A stretch of DNA of 64,000 bases from Lysobacter sp. HDW10 (GCF_011300685.1 NZ_CP049864.1:1232885-1296884), one strand, 5' to 3'. Positions 53,895 through 62,764 are shown, counted from the stretch's first letter. Made by a program: numbers and translations. The notes: generated by a model not told the origin, from the letters alone.

Positions 53895-54472
53895 CAGTAA
53901 TGTCCGCCTTCGCGTGCGGTGTATTCACGCAAGACATTGCACGCAGCGTCACGCAACACATCGTGTTGCAGTTGAATGCCGCGCTTGGCGAGCTCGCCTT
54001 GCCAATCATTCGGCAATGGGCCTTCGTCAAATGAGGTCAACGCCATGACGTCTTCGGCGCGCGCACCGATCAGCATGCGATCAATGCCTGCCCAGATACT
54101 TGCGCCAAAACACTGACAGCACGGTTGCGAAGACGTCGCCAATGTAATCGGATGCCAATCGGTGCCATCCATGGCTACATTGAGGCGTGCGCTTTGCAGG
54201 CGCGACTGCGCCAACATGAAAGCCATCATTTCAGCGTGCGCCACAGAATTGGATTGCGGCAAAACACGATTGACGCCGACGGCGATGAGTCGATCATCCG
54301 GCGCGAAAATCGCGGCGCCGAACGGCCCGCCCGAGCGCTTTTCAACATTGATGCGCGACAGCGCAATCGCCAATCCCACTTTGTCTTCGTCGCTGGCGTA
54401 CACATCCTCAAACGGATAGTCATGTATCCATTGCGGCAACGTAATGTGAAGTTGGAGCGGTACCGACATCAT
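53894..54472 (-). CDS. Zinc-dependent nucleoside/guanine deaminase family protein
   Basis: A 192-residue cytidine/deoxycytidylate-deaminase-fold protein. The zinc motif His-Ala-Glu is in SVAHAEMMAF and the partner cysteines in SQPCCQCFGASIWAGI, with GGPFGAAIFAPDDRLIAVGVNRVL preceding. It is longer than TadA and most resembles guanine deaminase or other nucleoside deaminases; the natural substrate cannot be assigned. The start ATG at 54472 overlaps the glnS stop (ATGA; a second ATG follows at once), and the stop overlaps rlmM. Its position between two translation-related genes makes an RNA-related substrate possible but unproven. Confidence 0.82.
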   Translation of the reverse strand: MMSVPLQLHITLPQWIHDYPFEDVYASDEDKVGLAIALSRINVEKRSGGPFGAAIFAPDDRLIAVGVNRVLPQSNSVAHAEMMAFMLAQSRLQSARLNVAMDGTDWHPITLATSSQPCCQCFGASIWAGIDRMLIGARAEDVMALTSFDEGPLPNDWQGELAKRGIQLQHDVLRDAACNVLREYTAREGGHY

Positions 54473-56208
54473 TGCGACTTTTGCATCCAAGTGTCACGCA
54501 AGGTCACGCTTCGATTGAACACAGGCGCTACCGTCGTGTGATCTTTGCGATCGGCCACGTAATAACCGATGCGCTCGAATTGATAAAACATTTCCGGCGC
54601 CGCGTGTGCAGCGGATGCTTCTACAAAGCCATGCGCAACCTGCTTTGACTCCGGGTTCAAATGGTCCTTATAGCTCTTGCCATCACTGTCGTCGTCGGGA
54701 TTTGAGACCTTGAACAAACGATCGTAGTGGCGGAATTCGGTCGGCACACCTGTCTTGGCATCCACCCAATGCAACGTGCCTTTGACCTTGCGCTCAGCAC
54801 CTGCCATGCCCGGGCGTGATTCAAGATCCAAGGTGCCGCGCAATTCGATGATTTGACCGGCTGCATCTTTAATCACTTCCGTGCACTTGACGATACCTGC
54901 ACCGCGCAAACGCACTTCACCCTCTGGCACCAATCGTTTCCAGCCTTTCGGCGGCACTTCCGCAAAATCTTCGCGGTCGATATACACGGTGTTCGAGAAC
55001 GCTACTTGGCGATCGCCACACGCTGCATTCTTCGGATGATTGTGGAAGGTGAGTTGTTCGGTGTGATCGTCAGACAGATTCGTCAAAACGAAGCGCAGGG
55101 GATCAATCACCGCCATGCGACGCTCAGCGCGCGTGTCGAGGTCTTCACGCAGCGTGTTTTCAAGCACCGTGTAATCAATGGTCGAATTTTGTTTCGACAA
55201 CCCCAAACGCGACACGAACAAGCGCAGCGCCTGCGGGCTGTAGCCGCGACGGCGAATGCCTTGCAGCGTCGGCATACGCGGGTCATCCCAACCATCGACC
55301 AAATTCTCTTGCACCAAAGCCATGAGCTTGCGTTTGCTCATGACGGTGTAGTCGAGATTCAAACGAGAGAACTCGATCTGACGCGGCTTTGCCGCCTCGT
55401 TCGGAAAGCCCTTATCGGTAATGGGCTTCAACAGTTCGGGATGTTCATGCAATGCGACGTGATCCACGCACCAGTCGTACAAGGGGCGGTGATCTTCAAA
55501 CTCAAGCGTGCACAAAGAATGCGTAATGCCTTCAATGGCATCACTCAAGGAGTGCGCATAGTCGTACATCGGGTAGATCGGCCAATCGTTGCCGGTGTTT
55601 TGATGCTCGACGTGTTTGATACGAAAGATCGCAGGGTCACGCATATTGATGTTGGGCGAGGCCATGTCGATCTTGACGCGCAAAGTGCGCGCGCCATCGG
55701 GGAACTCACCGGCACGCATGCGTGCGAACAAATCGAGATTCTCTGCGATGCTGCGATCCCGATACGGAGACGGACGACCCGGTTCCGTTAACGTGCCGCG
55801 ATAGGCGCGAACTTCATCGGCATTGAGGTCACAGACGAACGCTTTGCCATCTTCGATGAGCTTGATCGCCGCCAAATGAAAGACGCCGAAGTAATCGGAG
55901 GCATGGCGCAGGTCGTGCCATTTGAAGCCCAGCCATTCAATGTCGTCCTGAATGGCTTGCACATATTCGGGATCTTCTTTAGCGGGATTGGTGTCGTCAA
56001 AGCGCAGATTGCACTCGCCAGCGTTTTCAGCCGCGATGCCGAAGTCGGTCATGATGGCGCGCGTGTGGCCCAAATGGAGGTAGCCATTCGGTTCGGGCGG
56101 AAAGCGCGTCTTGATGTGGGTGTGCTTACCCGACGCTAAATCGTCACGCACGATATTTCGAATGAAGTCCGTGCTGACAGGTGACGCTGTATCTTCCGAG
56201 TTCGACAT
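54469..56208 (-). CDS. glnS: Glutaminyl-tRNA synthetase
   Basis: A 579-residue class I aminoacyl-tRNA synthetase. The HIGH-type motif is PPEPNGYLHLGHTRAIM near residues 42-58, and the KMSKS-type loop is VMSKRKLM near 283-290. LRFDDTNPAKEDPEYVQAIQDDIEWLGF and the C-terminal anticodon-binding beta-barrels complete the family. The start ATG at 56208 is followed upstream by only 48 bases to the divergent msrA. It leads a glnS-deaminase-rlmM run with overlapping stops and starts. Presence of GlnS implies direct charging of tRNA-Gln. Confidence 0.96.
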   Translation of the reverse strand: MSNSEDTASPVSTDFIRNIVRDDLASGKHTHIKTRFPPEPNGYLHLGHTRAIMTDFGIAAENAGECNLRFDDTNPAKEDPEYVQAIQDDIEWLGFKWHDLRHASDYFGVFHLAAIKLIEDGKAFVCDLNADEVRAYRGTLTEPGRPSPYRDRSIAENLDLFARMRAGEFPDGARTLRVKIDMASPNINMRDPAIFRIKHVEHQNTGNDWPIYPMYDYAHSLSDAIEGITHSLCTLEFEDHRPLYDWCVDHVALHEHPELLKPITDKGFPNEAAKPRQIEFSRLNLDYTVMSKRKLMALVQENLVDGWDDPRMPTLQGIRRRGYSPQALRLFVSRLGLSKQNSTIDYTVLENTLREDLDTRAERRMAVIDPLRFVLTNLSDDHTEQLTFHNHPKNAACGDRQVAFSNTVYIDREDFAEVPPKGWKRLVPEGEVRLRGAGIVKCTEVIKDAAGQIIELRGTLDLESRPGMAGAERKVKGTLHWVDAKTGVPTEFRHYDRLFKVSNPDDDSDGKSYKDHLNPESKQVAHGFVEASAAHAAPEMFYQFERIGYYVADRKDHTTVAPVFNRSVTLRDTWMQKSQ

Positions 56209-56256
56209 TACAGATAATGGGCCTTGAGTTATTCACCCATTTTAGCGAGGAAACCC

Positions 56257-56907
56257 ATGACAGGCATTGGTGCCTACAAGCAGCGTATGGTGGCGGCGGA
56301 ACAGGCGCTGCAGGGCCGCGCAACTGAAATGCCGATTAGCAACCGACACCATGTCCACGGCCGACCCCTGAAAACGGGTGCGGAAGACGGTTTGGAAGTC
56401 GCGCAGTTCGGTATGGGCTGCTTTTGGGGCGTTGAGCGCCTGTTCTGGCAAATGGACGGCGTCATCACCACGGCGTCCGGTTACGCGGGCGGATTTACGC
56501 CAAACCCGACCTATGAAGAGGTGTGCACCGGCGAAACGGGCCACTTGGAAGTGGTTCGGGTGGTTTTTGATCCAAAAATCATCTCTTATGCGCAATTGCT
56601 GAAGGCATTCTGGGAATCGCACAACCCCACGCAAGGGATGCGCCAAGGCAATGACCTCGGCACGCAATACCGCTCTGCGATCCACGCAACGACCGAAGCG
56701 CAGTTTGAAGCGGCCAAAGCCAGCGCCGTGGCGTATACGAATGCTTTGGCAGATCACAGCGTTCGAGATGGAATGACCACGGAGATCGTCTATCCGGCGC
56801 CCACGTTCTATTACGCGGAAGAGATGCATCAGCAATACCTGTCAAAGAATCCAGACGGCTATTGCGGCCTGAAGGGTACCGGCGTTTCCTGCCCAATCAC
56901 CTACTGA
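56257..56907 (+). CDS. msrA: Peptide methionine (S)-S-oxide reductase MsrA
   Basis: A 216-residue enzyme reducing the S epimer of methionine sulfoxide. The catalytic [14 protein letters not shown] motif is followed by [55 protein letters not shown], and the C-terminal resolving cysteines in [12 protein letters not shown]. The ATG at 56257 has a GAGG ribosome-binding site; a TTG at 56224 is in frame but lacks one. Length matches the E. coli enzyme (212). An EamA transporter gene follows 8 bases later. Confidence 0.95.
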   Translation: MTGIGAYKQRMVAAEQALQGRATEMPISNRHHVHGRPLKTGAEDGLEVAQFGMGCFWGVERLFWQMDGVITTASGYAGGFTPNPTYEEVCTGETGHLEVVRVVFDPKIISYAQLLKAFWESHNPTQGMRQGNDLGTQYRSAIHATTEAQFEAAKASAVAYTNALADHSVRDGMTTEIVYPAPTFYYAEEMHQQYLSKNPDGYCGLKGTGVSCPITY

Positions 56908-56915
56908 CCGCTCAC

Positions 56916-57812
56916 ATGCTGAAAGATGTCTCCCGTTCGGCCCTGCTGCCCTTGTTGCTGGGCGCCTCGATCATCGGCACGAATGCGTTGATGGTGAAGA
57001 TGGCAGATATGCCGCCCACCGTGTCTGCGTTTTGGCGCATGGCCATTTCGTCGGTCATTTTGGTTGGTGTGCTGAAGATGCAGGGCGGTTGGAAACCGAT
57101 GTCACCGCGTGCATGGGTGTGGAGCATCATTCCAGGCATCGCGTTTTCCATCGATTTATGGATGTGGCATCGAAGCATTCATATCGTGGGGCCCGGCATT
57201 TCCACCTTGTTAGCGAATACGCAGGTGTTCTTTGTCGCGGTCGCAAGTGTGGTGTTCTTTAAAGACCGATTGGATTGGCGCTACGCCTCAGGCGTCTTGT
57301 TGGCTTTCTTCGGCTTATGGCTGTTGTTAGGCGGTGACTGGGACAAACTGTCGGGTGACTATCATTGGGGCGTATTTTTAGGGCTAGCAACTGGCTTGGC
57401 CTATGCCTTCTACAACGTTGGCATCAAAAAGACGCAGCAAATCTCTGAAGCGTCGAATCTGCAAATCAGTGATATGCAAATCCTGCTTATTGCGGCAGTG
57501 ATTTCAAGTGTGATGCTGGGCATTTTTGGTTTCATGGGCGGCGAACAGTTTGCGTTTAAGTCCGTGCCATCGTTCGCGTACATTTTGGCCTTGGCAGTCT
57601 TTGGTCACTGCTTGGCTTGGGTACTGATCTCTCGTGCAATGCGCTTGCTACCGATTGCGGTGCTCGGTTTGCTCTTGCTGTTTCAACCGATCGTTGCCTA
57701 CATGCTGGATGTCGTGCTGTTTCAAATTGAAACAACCCCGAGGCAGTGGATCGGCATCCTTGTGACCTTGGTCGGCATTTTTGCCGCGGGCCTCAAGCCT
57801 AGTTCGAAGTAA
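56916..57812 (+). CDS. DMT superfamily (EamA) transporter
   Basis: A 298-residue inner-membrane protein with ten predicted helices in two EamA repeats (first starting LLPLLLGASIIGTNALMVKMADMPPTVSAFWRMAISS, second starting HWGVFLGLATGLAYAFYNVGIKK). It is a drug/metabolite transporter family member of unknown substrate. The start ATG at 56916 is 8 bases after msrA; the upstream open frame lies in msrA. Its final 14 bases overlap the end of the opposing orfX gene. Cotranscription with msrA is likely. Confidence 0.88.
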   Translation: MLKDVSRSALLPLLLGASIIGTNALMVKMADMPPTVSAFWRMAISSVILVGVLKMQGGWKPMSPRAWVWSIIPGIAFSIDLWMWHRSIHIVGPGISTLLANTQVFFVAVASVVFFKDRLDWRYASGVLLAFFGLWLLLGGDWDKLSGDYHWGVFLGLATGLAYAFYNVGIKKTQQISEASNLQISDMQILLIAAVISSVMLGIFGFMGGEQFAFKSVPSFAYILALAVFGHCLAWVLISRAMRLLPIAVLGLLLLFQPIVAYMLDVVLFQIETTPRQWIGILVTLVGIFAAGLKPSSK

Positions 57813-58506
57813 CGCGCAGCCGGCAGACGTACACCACTTCGCACGCACCCGCGCCTGAATCCTGACGCGTCATGGACGACTGCCAAACCCATCCTTCATT
57901 GTCAGCGACCTTCACCAAGTAGCCATCCACGCGTACGATGTCGTCGCGCTCGATATCTGATAGCGCGTCTTCAATGCGCGCATTCGCCGGAATCATGTGC
58001 ATGTTGGCACTGCTCTGCACAATCTCGCGCAGAGGAATGGGTGGGTCGCCGACCCAGCTGTAGTGATACCAGCGAGACGATTGCGTGATGTGGAGTTTGG
58101 CGAGTATGTCTGCGTCGCGCATGTGCGACCAACCAAACGCGATGTCTGTCGGTGCAAACCGTGACTCTCGATCACTGCTGTAGTTTTTGCGGCCAAGGAC
58201 GCGGCCTTCAACAGCAAAGGTGGCCACCGGCTTTGCCGTGCCCACTTTGAGCGCAAAAGCCTTAGGCATGTCGCGCGCACTGTCTTGGAGCGGTTGATCC
58301 AAAGCGCTTTCGCTATCAAAAGGCGTTGGGCAGTCCATTGCGGCGATATCGACGTCCACGGTCGGATCGGTGCTGCCACGCGCCAGCGCCTCACGGTGCG
58401 CATCCGCACGTGCTTGTTTCGCAAAGTGGTCATTCACAGCCACCGCAACAAAGATCAGCACGAGTGCGATCCCGATCAACCAGAAGCTGCGTTTGGAGAG
58501 CGTCAT
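57799..58506 (-). CDS. Conserved hypothetical membrane-anchored protein (OrfX position)
   Basis: A 235-residue protein I do not recognise by domain. An N-terminal membrane anchor (residues ~8-26, FWLIGIALVLIFVAVAV) is followed by a ~205-residue soluble part that should be periplasmic. The soluble part contains FALKVGTAKPVATFAVEGRVLGRKNY, DIAFGWSHMRD, SSRWYHYSWVGDPPIP and IERDDIVRVDGYLVKV, and ends with a cysteine pair region (GACEVVYVCRL). It lies 7 bases after the oxyR stop, matching the orfX of the Xanthomonas ahpC-ahpF-oxyR-orfX cluster. A function in peroxide response is suggested only by location. The end overlaps the EamA gene by 14 bases. Confidence 0.82.
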   Translation of the reverse strand: MTLSKRSFWLIGIALVLIFVAVAVNDHFAKQARADAHREALARGSTDPTVDVDIAAMDCPTPFDSESALDQPLQDSARDMPKAFALKVGTAKPVATFAVEGRVLGRKNYSSDRESRFAPTDIAFGWSHMRDADILAKLHITQSSRWYHYSWVGDPPIPLREIVQSSANMHMIPANARIEDALSDIERDDIVRVDGYLVKVADNEGWVWQSSMTRQDSGAGACEVVYVCRLRVTSN

Positions 58507-58513
58507 TGAGACA

Positions 58514-59416
58514 TTATTGACTCAAAACGTCTGCCGCCTTCTCTCTGAGTACGTTTGCAATCTGTTCGAGGAATTTCGCCGACGGTGCGCTGGCGCGCCA
58601 TGCCAGTCCGATGGTCCGCACGGGTTGCGGGTCATCAAAGGGACGAACCACCATGCCCTCCGGATGCGGTTGGCCATCACGTACGGCCAGCTCCGGCAAC
58701 AGCGTCATGCCCATCCCGGCGGCCACCATTTGTCGCAGTGTTTCCAAGCTGGTTGCGCGGAAGCCGGCACGCTCGCGTGCGCCAGACATGCGACACACCT
58801 CGAGTGCTTGGTCACGCAGACAGTGCCCGTCTTCCAGCAACAGCAAGCTCTGATCATTCAAGTCGCTGGTACGCACATGCTTGGCAGTGGCAATGGGATC
58901 GGCTTCCGGTGCCGCCAACAAGAAGCGTTCGTCGAATAACGACACGGTTGTAATGCGCTCATCGTGAAGCGGCAAGGCGAGGAGGGCGGCGTCAATCTTG
59001 CCTTCCTTCAAGAGCTCAACCAAGACATCACTTTTTTCTTCAATCAAGAAAAGCTCAAGTTTCGGGAACGCAGCACGAATGGCGGGAACGGCCAAGGGCA
59101 AGAAATACGGCCCAAGCGTTGGAAACGCGCCCAAGCGAATGCTGCCTGTCGACGGGTCTTGGCTACTGCGCGCCAGATTGCGCATCTTCTCGGTTTCGTC
59201 GATGACATTGCGCGCATGCGTCAGCATTTCAAAGCCGATGGGCGTCAGCATGACTTTGCGTGAGGTGCGTTCCACCAATGACACACCGAGCTCTTCTTCG
59301 AGCTTCCGGATCTGCATCGAGAGCGTGGGCTGGCTGACGAAACTCGCCTCGGCCGCTTTGCCGAAATGTCGGTGATCGGCGAGCGCTACGAAGTATTTCA
59401 AGTCGCGCAAATTCAT
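58514..59416 (-). CDS. oxyR: Hydrogen peroxide-sensing LysR regulator OxyR
   Basis: A 300-residue LysR-family activator. The N-terminal winged helix (LRDLKYFVALADHRHFGKAAEASFVSQPTLSMQIRKLEEELG) binds DNA; the two redox cysteines of OxyR are present in LEDGHCLRDQALEVC, which form the activating disulfide on peroxide exposure, with PEADPI and the GMGMTLLPELAV region typical of the regulatory domain. It is encoded 25 bases downstream of ahpF in the same operon, as in Xanthomonas, so it can raise its own level. Its probable operators lie upstream of ahpC. Confidence 0.95.
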   Translation of the reverse strand: MNLRDLKYFVALADHRHFGKAAEASFVSQPTLSMQIRKLEEELGVSLVERTSRKVMLTPIGFEMLTHARNVIDETEKMRNLARSSQDPSTGSIRLGAFPTLGPYFLPLAVPAIRAAFPKLELFLIEEKSDVLVELLKEGKIDAALLALPLHDERITTVSLFDERFLLAAPEADPIATAKHVRTSDLNDQSLLLLEDGHCLRDQALEVCRMSGARERAGFRATSLETLRQMVAAGMGMTLLPELAVRDGQPHPEGMVVRPFDDPQPVRTIGLAWRASAPSAKFLEQIANVLREKAADVLSQ

Positions 59417-59441
59417 GAGGCGGCGTCTCCGGTGATTGAGC

Positions 59442-61007
59442 TCACTGTGCTGCGGCGGAACTACGAATCAAGTAGTCAAAAGCAGACAACGCTGCCGTTG
59501 AACCCGAACCCATGGCAACCACGATCTGTTTAAACGGCTCGGTCGTTGCGTCGCCAGCGGCGAACACGCCTGGCACCGACGTGGCACCGCGCGCATCCTT
59601 GACGATTTCACCGCGCGGGCTCAAATCAACGCTGCCTTTCAACCATTCCGTGTTCGGTAACAAACCGATTTGCACGAAGCAGCCTTCGACATCAACCGAA
59701 CGATCTTCGCCAGTGATGCGATCCTTGAACTGCAAGCCACCGAGCTTGCCGTTCTTTGCAACCATTTCGGTGGTTTGCGCATTCAAATGTACTGCAGTGT
59801 TCGGCAAGCTGGCGAGTTTCTTTTGTAGCACGTCATCTGCACGCAAGGCGCCATCGAACTCGAGCACCGTGACGTGATCCACGACACCGGCTAAGTCGAT
59901 CGCGGCTTCAATCCCTGAGTTGCCACCGCCAATGACTGCAACGCGCTTACCCTTGAAGAGCGGGCCGTCACAGTGCGGGCAATAGGTCACGCCCTTGTTA
60001 CGCAGATCGTTTTCGCCCGGCACGCCGGTTTGGCGCCAACGCGCACCCGTTGCCAGAATGACGCTCTTTGCACGCAAGGTCGCACCGCTTTCCAAACGGA
60101 CGCCAATCAAATCATTGGCGCTGCCGGCCGGAATCAGTTCTGCCGCGCGTTGTCCATTGATCATTTCAACGCCATAGCTGCGCACATGCGCTTCCAATGA
60201 CGCACCCAACTTCGGGCCTTCGGTGTATTCCACAGAAGGGAAGTTCTCGATCGACATCGTGTCTAAGACTTGGCCACCAAAGCGCTCTGCCACGACACCC
60301 GTCCGAATGCCTTTGCGCGCGGCATAAATGGCGGCTGCAGCACCGGCTGGGCCACCGCCGACAACCAACACTTCAAATGGCGCGACGTCGTTCAGCGCTT
60401 CGGCGGCGCGTTCTGCTGCACCCGAATCGAGTTTGCCCAAGATTTGCTCAATGCTCAGACGGCCTGCGTCAAAGGGTTCGCCGTTGAGATACACGGTGGG
60501 CACCGACAGGATTTCGCGTGCGGTCACTTCTTCTTGGAACAAAGCGCCGTCAATCGCTTCGTGACGAATGCGCGGGTTCAACACGCTCATCGTGTTCAGC
60601 GCCTGCACCGTGTCCGGGCAGCTCTGGCAATGCAGCGACATGAAGGTTTCGAATTTGTAGTCGCCGTCCAATGCACGCACTTGCTCGGCGAGTGCTTCTT
60701 CCACCTTCGGCGGGTGTCCACCCACTTGCAGCAAGGCCAACACCAAGGAGGTGAACTCATGGCCCAAAGGAATGGCGGAGAAGCGCACTTCCTGTTCCGC
60801 ACCATCGCGACGAATCGCAAACGAGGGCGTGCGTGTATGTGATTCTTCGCGGAATTGCACCTTGTCGGACAAGCTTGCGATGTCCTCAAGCAAAGCCTTC
60901 ATCTCGGCGGACGATTCGCTGTTATCCAACGACGCCAACAACGAAATCGGCGATTGAACGCGTTCCAAATAGGCGGTGAGTTGTTGTTTGAGTGCGGGAT
61001 CCAACAT
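59442..61007 (-). CDS. ahpF: Alkyl hydroperoxide reductase subunit F
   Basis: A 521-residue NADH-dependent disulfide reductase that recharges AhpC. An N-terminal double-thioredoxin domain (residues ~1-200) carries [11 protein letters not shown] (CxxC). The thioredoxin-reductase-like part has [17 protein letters not shown] (FAD), [27 protein letters not shown] (redox CPHC and NADH site) and [23 protein letters not shown]. Length equals E. coli AhpF. It is separated from ahpC by 165 bases holding two strong hairpins, unusual in such a tightly packed window. Confidence 0.96.
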   Translation of the reverse strand: MLDPALKQQLTAYLERVQSPISLLASLDNSESSAEMKALLEDIASLSDKVQFREESHTRTPSFAIRRDGAEQEVRFSAIPLGHEFTSLVLALLQVGGHPPKVEEALAEQVRALDGDYKFETFMSLHCQSCPDTVQALNTMSVLNPRIRHEAIDGALFQEEVTAREILSVPTVYLNGEPFDAGRLSIEQILGKLDSGAAERAAEALNDVAPFEVLVVGGGPAGAAAAIYAARKGIRTGVVAERFGGQVLDTMSIENFPSVEYTEGPKLGASLEAHVRSYGVEMINGQRAAELIPAGSANDLIGVRLESGATLRAKSVILATGARWRQTGVPGENDLRNKGVTYCPHCDGPLFKGKRVAVIGGGNSGIEAAIDLAGVVDHVTVLEFDGALRADDVLQKKLASLPNTAVHLNAQTTEMVAKNGKLGGLQFKDRITGEDRSVDVEGCFVQIGLLPNTEWLKGSVDLSPRGEIVKDARGATSVPGVFAAGDATTEPFKQIVVAMGSGSTAALSAFDYLIRSSAAAQ

Positions 61008-61074
61008 GGCATGTCCTCAAGTTTCAGACGACTTCATAGAGCGCACACGGGTGTACGCACGTGGTTTCAAGAAA

Positions 61075-61110
61075 GCTGGAATCAACACAGCACGCTGAGC
61101 TGATTCCAGC
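61075..61110 (-). other. Perfect 10-bp inverted repeat between ahpC and ahpF (proximal to ahpF)
   Basis: GCTGGAATCA (61075-61084) and TGATTCCAGC (61101-61110) pair perfectly around a 16-base loop. On the ahpC transcript this hairpin ends 67 bases before the ahpF start. There is no T-run beside it. It is the second of two stem-loops in this gap and may act as an RNA-processing block or attenuator. Confidence 0.6.
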
Positions 61111-61132
61111 CCTCTCTTGCGAAAGGGTGGAA

Positions 61133-61157
61133 GCGCATCTGCATGCGGCAGATGCGC
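61133..61157 (-). other. Strong stem-loop 3' of ahpC (10-bp stem, 5-nt loop)
   Basis: GCGCATCTGC (61133-61142), loop ATGCG, and GCAGATGCGC (61148-61157) form a perfect GC-rich hairpin 15 bases after the ahpC stop on the minus strand. It is followed by TTCCACCCTTT rather than a continuous T-run, so it is more likely a partial terminator or a 3' stabiliser of ahpC mRNA than a full stop before ahpF. Confidence 0.6.
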
Positions 61158-61172
61158 GGTCGTACTTGGAAC

Positions 61173-61736
61173 TTAGATCTTGCCGACCAAGTCCAGCGAC
61201 GGGGTGATGGTCTTTTCGCCTTCTTTCCACTTCGCCGGGCACACTTCGCCGGTGTGGCTTGCAACGTATTGCGCGGCCTTCAGCTTGCGAATGGTTTCGG
61301 TGACGTCGCGCGCAATGGCGTTGTCGTGGATTTCGAGGGTCTTGATGACGCCTTCCGGGTTGATGATGAAGGTGCCGCGCAAAGCCAGACCTTCTTCATC
61401 AATATGCACGTCGAACGCGCGGGTCAGTTGATGGGTCGGATCGCCCACCATGGCGAACTGCGCTTTGCCGACGGCAGGCGAGGTTTCGTGCCACACCTTG
61501 TGCGAGAAATGCGTGTCGGTGGTGACGATATACACTTCGGCGCCAGCCTTTTGGAATTCTGCGTAATGGTCTGCCGCGTCTTCGATTTCGGTCGGGCAGT
61601 TAAAGGTGAAGGCGGCCGGCATGAAGATCAAAACGGACCACTTGCCTTTAAGGTCGGCATCGGTCACGGTGATGAATTGGCCATTCTTGTAAGCCTGAGC
61701 GGAAAACGGCTTAACTTCGGTGTTGATCAAAGACAT
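61173..61736 (-). CDS. ahpC: Alkyl hydroperoxide reductase subunit C (peroxiredoxin)
   Basis: A 187-residue typical 2-Cys peroxiredoxin, the same length as E. coli AhpC. The peroxidatic cysteine is in AAFTFNCPTEIEDAADHY and the resolving one in GEVCPAKWKEGEKTI. KGKWSVLIFMPA, THFSHKVWHE and ALRGTFIINPEGVIK are conserved. It removes hydrogen peroxide and organic peroxides and is reduced by AhpF. GGAG precedes the ATG at 61736. The 169-base upstream region shows two OxyR-type half-sites. It heads ahpC-ahpF-oxyR-orfX. Confidence 0.97.
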   Translation of the reverse strand: MSLINTEVKPFSAQAYKNGQFITVTDADLKGKWSVLIFMPAAFTFNCPTEIEDAADHYAEFQKAGAEVYIVTTDTHFSHKVWHETSPAVGKAQFAMVGDPTHQLTRAFDVHIDEEGLALRGTFIINPEGVIKTLEIHDNAIARDVTETIRKLKAAQYVASHTGEVCPAKWKEGEKTITPSLDLVGKI

Positions 61737-61807
61737 GAATCACTCCAGGGGATTGGGATTAGTTCGTGTTGGAAAACAGACCAGGAGGCTGCTCTCTGTT
61801 GACCATC

Positions 61808-61870
61808 ATAGGTGCGACCTATCAATTAATCTAATCAATAGTTGTTATCCAATAAATAGATATTACCTAT
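61808..61870 (-). promoter_or_regulatory. OxyR-type operators upstream of ahpC
   Basis: Two perfect ATAG-N7-CTAT elements occur, at 61808-61822 and at 61856-61870. The second is preceded with correct 22-base phasing by ATCA-N7-TTAT (61834-61848), so 61834-61870 matches 13 of 16 positions of the OxyR tetramer consensus ATAG-N7-CTAT-N7-ATAG-N7-CTAT. A further ATAG is at 61838. The sites lie 72 to 134 bases upstream of the ahpC ATG in an AT-rich stretch that stands out from the surroundings. Confidence 0.7.
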
Positions 61871-61905
61871 CAATGAGCCGGAAATCAAAGAGATAACTGA
61901 GCATC

Positions 61906-62748
61906 GTGTCGCATTCACAGGCTAGATCCATCAATGAAACATTGCGTGAAGCCGCAGGGCGCATTCAAAAAGAGGATGCGACCGCGCTCATGCGCTGGGT
62001 GTTGGACGTGCGGGACACCTGGTTGTTCTTGCATGGCAACGAGCCGATGCCGTTAGACGCTGCGGAGCGATTCGCAGCGGCGGTTCAAACGCGCGCAGCC
62101 GGCACACCGCTTGCGTACATCGAAGGCAGCCGCGGGTTTTGGTCGATGGAACTCGAGGTCTCGCCCGCCACGCTGATCCCGCGCGTCGAAACCGAGCTGC
62201 TGGTCGAAGCAGCACTCGCGGCGGTGCCGTCTGAAGGGCAGGTCGACGTATTGGACCTGGGCACGGGTAGCGGCGCGATTGCATTGGCGATCGCAAAAGA
62301 GCGCCGAAACGCCCAGGTCGTTGCCATCGATCAATGTGCAGGAGCACTTGAAGTGGCCGCCCGTAACGCGTCACGCCATGCGCTTACCAATGTCCGATTC
62401 CTGAAGGGCGACTGGTACGCGCCAGTGGCAGGGCAGCAGTTTCATTGCATTGTTTCCAATCCGCCATACATTCGCGAAGACGATGCGCACCTTAAACAAG
62501 GCGATTTGAGATTCGAGCCGATGGGCGCGCTTGCGTCCGGCGAAGATGGATTGACTGACATTCGCACACTCGTTCAAGGGGCGATGCGCCATTTGATGCG
62601 TGGCGGTTTTTTCGCCATCGAGCACGGCTACGATCAAGGCGAAGCTGTTCGACACTGCTTTGAAAACGCAGGATTCGTCGAGGTGCGCACACTGAAAGAT
62701 CTCGAATCACGCGATCGCGTCACGCAAGGATTTAAGCCGACGCATTGA
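61906..62748 (+). CDS. prmC: Release factor glutamine methyltransferase PrmC (HemK)
   Basis: A 280-residue SAM-dependent enzyme methylating the glutamine of the GGQ motif in release factors. The helical N-terminal domain (residues ~1-75) precedes GTPLAYIEGSRGFWSMELEVSPATLIPRVETELLVE, SAM motif VLDLGTGSGAIALAIA, and the catalytic NPPYIRE (IVSNPPYIREDD). GTG at 61906 is used as start, with the homology beginning shortly after. prfA is not adjacent. It is divergent from ahpC, so the 169-base gap with OxyR-type sites is shared by both promoters. Confidence 0.92.
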   Translation: MSHSQARSINETLREAAGRIQKEDATALMRWVLDVRDTWLFLHGNEPMPLDAAERFAAAVQTRAAGTPLAYIEGSRGFWSMELEVSPATLIPRVETELLVEAALAAVPSEGQVDVLDLGTGSGAIALAIAKERRNAQVVAIDQCAGALEVAARNASRHALTNVRFLKGDWYAPVAGQQFHCIVSNPPYIREDDAHLKQGDLRFEPMGALASGEDGLTDIRTLVQGAMRHLMRGGFFAIEHGYDQGEAVRHCFENAGFVEVRTLKDLESRDRVTQGFKPTH

Positions 62749-62758
62749 GCGGGCGCGA

Positions 62759-62764
62759 TAGAAT
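62759..62764 (+). promoter_or_regulatory. Candidate -10 box of the prolyl aminopeptidase gene
   Basis: TAGAAT in the 41-base gap after prmC, 25 bases before the ATG, followed by a leader containing the CTGGAGA ribosome-binding site. The same TAGAAT hexamer is seen before the BtuM-like gene. No clear -35 is visible. Confidence 0.35.
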
